Below, piece after piece: positions 60,278 through 64,000 of a stretch of 64,000 nucleotides of DNA (within the stretch, counting starts at the first letter, position 1; each line of letters opens with the position of its first letter). Where the stretch lies: contig NZ_CAMLHC010000012.1 of the NCBI RefSeq assembly GCF_946479755.1, positions 62,001 through 126,000 on the forward strand. Direction: 5' to 3'. The notes under the pieces are model-generated. The model did no database searches and was not told the DNA's origin. It was given only the letters and a program-made list of their open reading frames with translations. The position numbers were made by a program, and so were the translations under genes. This DNA is from an uncultured Chitinophaga sp. GTDB lineage: Bacteria > Bacteroidota > Bacteroidia > Chitinophagales > Chitinophagaceae.

Positions 60278-61501
60278 ATGGACGATATTAAAATATTACA
60301 AGGAAAGAAAATCCTGTTAGGCGTCTCCGGCAGCATCGCCGCCTATAAAGCCGCCACCCTCACCCGTCTGCTCGTGAAGGAAGGTGCGTCCGTAAAGGTG
60401 GTCATGACCCCCGCAGCGGCCGACTTCATCACGCCGCTGACCCTCGCCACCCTCTCCAAACACGAAGTCCCCCTCCACATCAGCGATCATAACAGCTGGA
60501 ACAACCACGTCATGCTGGGCCGCTGGGCCGACGTCATGCTGATTGCACCAGCCTCCGCCAATACCATCGCCAAAATGGCCAACGGCCTGTGCGATAACCT
60601 CCTGATGGCCACCTACCTCTCCGCCACCTGCCCGGTACTCTACGCACCGGCCATGGACGAAGACATGTGGAAACATCCCGCCACCCGCGCCAATGTAGCC
60701 CGCCTCCGGGAATACGGCCACACCCAGATACCGGTCGCCGCCGGAGAACTCGCCAGCGGCCTCGTCGGTGAAGGACGCATGGCGGAACCGGAAAACATCG
60801 TCGCCCTGCTGCGCCGCCACTTCAGCGTGGCCGCCGGTGCCCGCAAACCGCTCAACGGCAAAATAGCCGTCGTAACCGCCGGCCCCACCATCGAACATAT
60901 TGATCCTGTCCGATATATCAGCAACCACTCCAGCGGTAAAATGGGCATCGCCATCGCCGAAGCCCTCGCCGACGCCGGCGCCCAGGTGAAACTGGTGCTG
61001 GGACCTACCAACCAGACCACGCATCATAGCGGTATCCAGATCATCCCGGTACAGTCTGCCGAAGACATGTTCCGCAGCGTGATCGCCGTATACCCGCTGT
61101 CCGATATCGTAGTGGCCGCCGCCGCCGTGGCAGACTACCGTCCCACCCAGGTGGCGGACAAAAAAATCAAAAAAGGAGAGGACAAGTTCAGCATCGCCCT
61201 CGAAAAAACACACGACATCCTTCGCACTCTGGGCAATAATAAAGGTCCGCAGCAACTGCTGGTGGGCTTCTCCCTGGAAACCAACAACGAAAGGGAGTAT
61301 GCCCTGAAGAAACTGCGTGATAAAAACCTGGATATGATCGTCATGAACTCCCTCGCCGATCCGGGCGCGGGGTTCAACCACGATACCAATAAGGTGACCC
61401 TGTTCGATAATAAGGGAAAAGAACGTGACATCCCCCTCAAATCCAAACAGGAAGTAGCCCGGGATATTGTTTCCGCCATAATTGAACTGCAACATGCGTA
61501 A
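60278..61501 (+). CDS. coaBC: Bifunctional CoaBC (coenzyme A biosynthesis)
   Basis: CoaBC joins phosphopantothenate to cysteine (CoaB part) and decarboxylates the product to phosphopantetheine (CoaC part, FMN). The protein is 407 aa. CoaC (about 8-185) has [11 protein letters not shown], the catalytic histidine in [20 protein letters not shown] (H77) and the substrate clamp PAMDEDMW (about 124-131). The segment that in E. coli carries catalytic Cys158 reads [16 protein letters not shown], with Ser (S160) in place of Cys. CoaB (about 190-405) shows [20 protein letters not shown] and AAAVADYRP. It ends overlapping the next gene by 8 bp. Confidence 0.95.
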   Translation: MDDIKILQGKKILLGVSGSIAAYKAATLTRLLVKEGASVKVVMTPAAADFITPLTLATLSKHEVPLHISDHNSWNNHVMLGRWADVMLIAPASANTIAKMANGLCDNLLMATYLSATCPVLYAPAMDEDMWKHPATRANVARLREYGHTQIPVAAGELASGLVGEGRMAEPENIVALLRRHFSVAAGARKPLNGKIAVVTAGPTIEHIDPVRYISNHSSGKMGIAIAEALADAGAQVKLVLGPTNQTTHHSGIQIIPVQSAEDMFRSVIAVYPLSDIVVAAAAVADYRPTQVADKKIKKGEDKFSIALEKTHDILRTLGNNKGPQQLLVGFSLETNNEREYALKKLRDKNLDMIVMNSLADPGAGFNHDTNKVTLFDNKGKERDIPLKSKQEVARDIVSAIIELQHA

Positions 61502-62420
61502 CTGTTTCCACTTCACCCTGCTGCTGGCAGGTATATTCGTTTTCATGGCCGACTGCCTGCAGGCGCAGGAGATCAGGGCTAATGTGACCGTTGTGGCCAA
61601 CCAGGTCCAGGGTGTTGACCGGAAAGTGTTTACCACGCTGCAGACCGCCCTCAGGGAATTCCTCAACAACCGCCACTGGACGGACGACGCGTTTACGCCG
61701 GCGGAAAGGATCGAGTGCAACTTCCTGCTCAATATCACCGGTGTCACCGGGGAAAACATGTACAAGGCGTCCCTCACCATACAGGCCACCCGCCCGGTAT
61801 TTAACAGCAGCTACGTCACTAGTCTGCTAAATACGCAGGACAACAACGTGGCTTTCCGTTACGTGGAATTCCAGCAGCTGGAATTCAGCGACACCCGCGT
61901 GGTGGGCAACGACCCGATGGCGTCCAATCTTACCGCCATCATGGCCTATTATGTGAATATCATCCTCGGGCTGGATTACGACTCCTTCTCCCCCCGCGGC
62001 GGCGATGCCTATTTCAAAAAAGCACTGAATATCGTTAATAACGCGCCCGACGGAAAAGACATCTCCGGATGGAAAGCGTATGAGGGAAACCGCAACCGCT
62101 ACTGGCTACAGGATAACCTCCTGAATGCCAAATTCCTCAACTTCCACGATGTCATGTACCAGTACCACCGCAACGGGCTGGACGTTATGTATGAAGATGT
62201 GAACAGGGGCCGCGCGTCGATCATGAACTGCCTCAACCTGCTGTATGCCATTCACCAGGACATACCCAACTCCATGTTGATGCAGACATTTTACTCCGCT
62301 AAAGCCGACGAACTGCAGAAGATATTTTCCAAGGCCATGCCACAGGAGAAAATGAGGGCCGCCGAACTGCTGGCCCAGATGGACGTGCCCAACGCACAGA
62401 AATATCAGCAGATGAAATAA
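61494..62420 (+). CDS. porD: DUF4835 family protein (T9SS protein PorD-like)
   Basis: A 308-aa exported protein of the DUF4835 family, which is named PorD in the type IX secretion literature. Signal peptide: about 1-22 (LLLAGIFVFMADCLQAQ). Family stretches are ALREFLNNRHWTDDAFTPAE (about 48-67), FRYVEFQQLEFSD (about 119-131), ANLTAIMAYYVNIILGLDYD-type helix (about 142-165) and DVNRGRASIMNCLNLLY (about 241-257). The start is taken at the ATG at 61494 ([11 protein letters not shown]), overlapping coaBC by 8 bp; an ATG four codons upstream is also possible. Its close link to coaBC is also recalled from other Bacteroidota (from memory). Confidence 0.85.
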   Translation: MRNCFHFTLLLAGIFVFMADCLQAQEIRANVTVVANQVQGVDRKVFTTLQTALREFLNNRHWTDDAFTPAERIECNFLLNITGVTGENMYKASLTIQATRPVFNSSYVTSLLNTQDNNVAFRYVEFQQLEFSDTRVVGNDPMASNLTAIMAYYVNIILGLDYDSFSPRGGDAYFKKALNIVNNAPDGKDISGWKAYEGNRNRYWLQDNLLNAKFLNFHDVMYQYHRNGLDVMYEDVNRGRASIMNCLNLLYAIHQDIPNSMLMQTFYSAKADELQKIFSKAMPQEKMRAAELLAQMDVPNAQKYQQMK

Positions 62421-62462
62421 CAGCCGGTGAATAGCTCCGGCAACACAATTTTTTAGAAAAGA

Positions 62463-62945
62463 ATGAACAACCGTTTTAAAGCGCTCGTAACAGGATTTAT
62501 ATTTTTAATGGCAGCTTGTGGTGACCCGGGCAATGTCCCCAGGGAGTATATCCAGAAGGACAAGATGAGCAGTATACTGGTGGACATGACGCTGGCAGAC
62601 GCCTATGGCAACGAAGTGAGCGCGCTGACAGCCGGTCCCGCGATGGACTCCGTCAGACAGGACAAAGTAAAGATCTACTACAAACAGATACTGGACCTGC
62701 ACCAGGTGTCCGTGAAAGACTTTATGGCCAGCTATAACTGGTATGAAAGTCACCCGGACCGGATGAAAGATGTGTTCGAAAAAGTGCAGGCGGATATCGC
62801 CAACAGAAAAAATCAACTGGGCAACCCGGTGGAAGAAAATGCGCCGGTGAAATTCCGTATGAAAAGCTTTTTCCCCAATGCCGACAAAGCTTTCCTGTTA
62901 CCCGCTTCCGACACGGTACGCCCCTTTATCAAGCGACAGCCATAA
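62463..62945 (+). CDS. DUF4296 domain-containing lipoprotein
   Basis: A 160-aa predicted lipoprotein: signal [19 protein letters not shown] with lipobox AAC (about 17-19). The DUF4296-type domain (about 28-115) shows [20 protein letters not shown] (about 30-49) and [20 protein letters not shown] (about 70-89), then [19 protein letters not shown]. The C-terminal 40 residues are charged and probably disordered. Function unknown. It follows the PorD-like gene by 42 bp on the same strand. Confidence 0.85.
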   Translation: MNNRFKALVTGFIFLMAACGDPGNVPREYIQKDKMSSILVDMTLADAYGNEVSALTAGPAMDSVRQDKVKIYYKQILDLHQVSVKDFMASYNWYESHPDRMKDVFEKVQADIANRKNQLGNPVEENAPVKFRMKSFFPNADKAFLLPASDTVRPFIKRQP

Positions 62946-62967
62946 GATCAACATAAAACACCAAAAC

Positions 62968-63660
62968 ATGAACAAAGTAGTAGCAAATGCAGACGAAGCC
63001 ATACAGGACATCCGGGATGGCGCGGTGGTAATGCTGGGGGGATTTGGTTTGTGTGGTATTCCGGAGAATTGTATCGCAGCGCTGGTCAGAAAGGGCGTAA
63101 AAGAACTGACCTGTATTTCCAACAACGCCGGGGTCGATGACTTCGGCCTGGGCCTGTTGCTGAAAACCCGCCAGATCCGCAAGATGATGTCTTCCTATGT
63201 CGGCGAAAACGCAGAGTTTGAACGACAGCTGCTGGCCGGCGAGCTGGAAGTGGACCTGATCCCGCAGGGCACCCTCGCCACCCGCATACAGATGGCCGGT
63301 ATGGGCATTCCCGCCTTTTTCACCCCCGCAGGTTACGGCACCGAAGTGGCTGCCGGTAAAGAAACCCGTGAATTCAACGGCAAACACTATCTCATGGAGA
63401 TGGCGCTGCACGCCGATTTCTCTATCGTAAAAGCCTGGAAAGGCGATACCATGGGCAACCTGGTATTCCGCAAAACAACCCGCAATTTCAGCACGTCCAT
63501 GGCCAAAGCAGGTAATATCACCATCGCGGAAGTGGAAGAGCTGGTACAGCCGGGAGAACTGGACCCTGACCATATCCATGTGCCGGGTATCTATGTGCAT
63601 CGCATCTTCGCGGGCGCCGGTTATGAAAAACGGATAGAACGCCGGACGGTTCAGATGTAA
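62968..63660 (+). CDS. scoA: 3-oxoacid CoA-transferase subunit A
   Basis: Subunit A of a two-subunit CoA-transferase (succinyl-CoA:3-ketoacid or acetate/acetoacetate type). The protein is 230 aa from the ATG at 62968 ([20 protein letters not shown]); the open frame reaches 62878 but overlaps the upstream gene. The glycine-rich CoA-binding segment is [16 protein letters not shown] (about 21-36). Other family parts are [35 protein letters not shown] and the end of subunit A, GVYVHRIF-like ([18 protein letters not shown]). Subunit B follows 47 bp downstream. Confidence 0.95.
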   Translation: MNKVVANADEAIQDIRDGAVVMLGGFGLCGIPENCIAALVRKGVKELTCISNNAGVDDFGLGLLLKTRQIRKMMSSYVGENAEFERQLLAGELEVDLIPQGTLATRIQMAGMGIPAFFTPAGYGTEVAAGKETREFNGKHYLMEMALHADFSIVKAWKGDTMGNLVFRKTTRNFSTSMAKAGNITIAEVEELVQPGELDPDHIHVPGIYVHRIFAGAGYEKRIERRTVQM

Positions 63661-63707
63661 CCCTCACGCTTGCACGTCATTATTCCACTCTCCAAAATCA
63701 GTACGTT

Positions 63708-64000
63708 ATGCCTCTCGATAAATTTGGTATCGCCAAAAGAATAGCAAAGGAATTAAAAGACGGTATGTATGTCAACCTGGGTATCGGTATCCCTACGCTG
63801 GTTGCCAATTACATCCCCGCCGGTATCTCCATTATGCTGCAGTCTGAAAACGGTATGCTCGGTATGGGACCTTACCCCTCTGCAGATGATATAGATCCGG
63901 ACCTCATCAACGCCGGTAAAGAAACCGTGACCCTCCTGCCCGGCGGCAGCTTTTTCGATTCTGCCGAAAGTTTCGGTATGATCCGTGCCGGTAAGGTAGA
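63708..64000 (+). CDS. scoB: 3-oxoacid CoA-transferase subunit B (partial)
   Basis: The first 97 or so codons of the partner subunit, cut by the window end. Translation from the ATG at 63708 gives [20 protein letters not shown], then [15 protein letters not shown] and the active-site block [15 protein letters not shown] (about 45-59). The Glu of SENG is the catalytic glutamate that forms the thioester with Co[21 protein letters not shown] follows. Together with subunit A it transfers CoA between succinyl-CoA or acetyl-CoA and acetoacetate. Confidence 0.95.
   Translation, partial: MPLDKFGIAKRIAKELKDGMYVNLGIGIPTLVANYIPAGISIMLQSENGMLGMGPYPSADDIDPDLINAGKETVTLLPGGSFFDSAESFGMIRAGKV

Noticed and set aside
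60317..61789. 490-aa frame antisense to coaBC
   Set aside because: Shadow of a GC-rich, codon-biased gene. The Gly/His-rich translation is typical of antisense frames, and coaBC on the other strand is certain.
1..64000. CRISPR arrays, tRNA or rRNA genes, prophage genes
   Set aside because: None seen. The tandem repeats present have 7-8 bp periods with no unique spacers, and no tRNA-like cloverleaf or integrase was noticed. A dedicated tRNA or CRISPR scan was not possible.

Overview
The window reads as chromosomal DNA from a member of the Bacteroidota, most likely Chitinophaga or a close relative (Chitinophagaceae). This is an inference from gene content and order. It has a SusC/SusD pair driven by an ECF sigma/FecR anti-sigma system, two type IX secretion (T9SS) marks (a C-terminal sorting domain and a PorD-like protein), the short Bacteroidota form of NuoG, few Shine-Dalgarno sites, promoters of the TTTG-N19-TAnnTTTG type, and a dcw cluster without murF or ddl. 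No tRNA, rRNA, CRISPR array, prophage or insertion sequence was seen.

Layout. (1) 1-8963, plus strand: the distal half of a respiratory complex I operon, nuoG-H-I-J-K-L-M-N. A small inverted-repeat unit carrying a GxxExxY-family gene lies in front of nuoG. (2) 9115-13348, plus: an ABC-type permease without its ATPase, then a three-gene unit (GntP/DsdX-type permease, RidA-like protein, D-threonine aldolase/D-serine dehydratase-like PLP enzyme) that looks like D-hydroxy-amino-acid uptake and breakdown. (3) 13416-22579, minus: a polysaccharide-utilisation-type locus read sigma factor, FecR, SusC with an STN domain, SusD, GH20 hexosaminidase, probably for GlcNAc-containing glycans. (4) 22641-27326, minus: small secreted proteins or lipoproteins, a rhomboid protease, a tightly packed small-protein pair (52 aa plus a DUF6169-like protein), and rpsF-rpsR-rplI. 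(5) 27530-35801: a large secreted T9SS-type nuclease/phosphatase, htpG, recJ and a long-chain polyprenyl diphosphate synthase. (6) 36115-41693, plus: a very highly expressed OmpA-like protein, a Kup potassium transporter and an orphan GH123-like hydrolase. (7) 41783-58527, minus: the dcw cluster, read mraZ-rsmH-ftsL-ftsI-murE-mraY-murD-ftsW-murG-murC-ftsQ-ftsA-ftsZ. (8) 59039-64000, plus: bamD-rpoZ-coaBC-porD-DUF4296 and the two subunits of a 3-oxoacid CoA-transferase, the second cut by the window edge.

How the genes work together. Complex I feeds the menaquinone pool, whose side chain the polyprenyl synthase could supply. The dcw genes make peptidoglycan precursors (MurC, D, E, G, MraY) and the divisome (FtsZ, A, Q, L, W, I). 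BamD, the OmpA-like protein, SusC/SusD and the T9SS parts build or use the outer membrane. The sigma/FecR/SusC set is the classic surface-signalling arrangement, in which substrate binding at the outer membrane frees the sigma factor.

Beyond the genes, the most notable material is in the spacers. These hold short tandem repeats directly before nuoH and nuoK, several AT-rich inverted repeats in operon gaps, three CTTTAAC boxes 22 bp apart before the OmpA-like gene, and three DnaA-box-like sites in the 511-bp gene-free divergent gap between mraZ and bamD. No clear wholly new multi-gene system was found. The best candidates for something under-described are the GxxExxY inverted-repeat unit and the 52-aa/DUF6169 pair.
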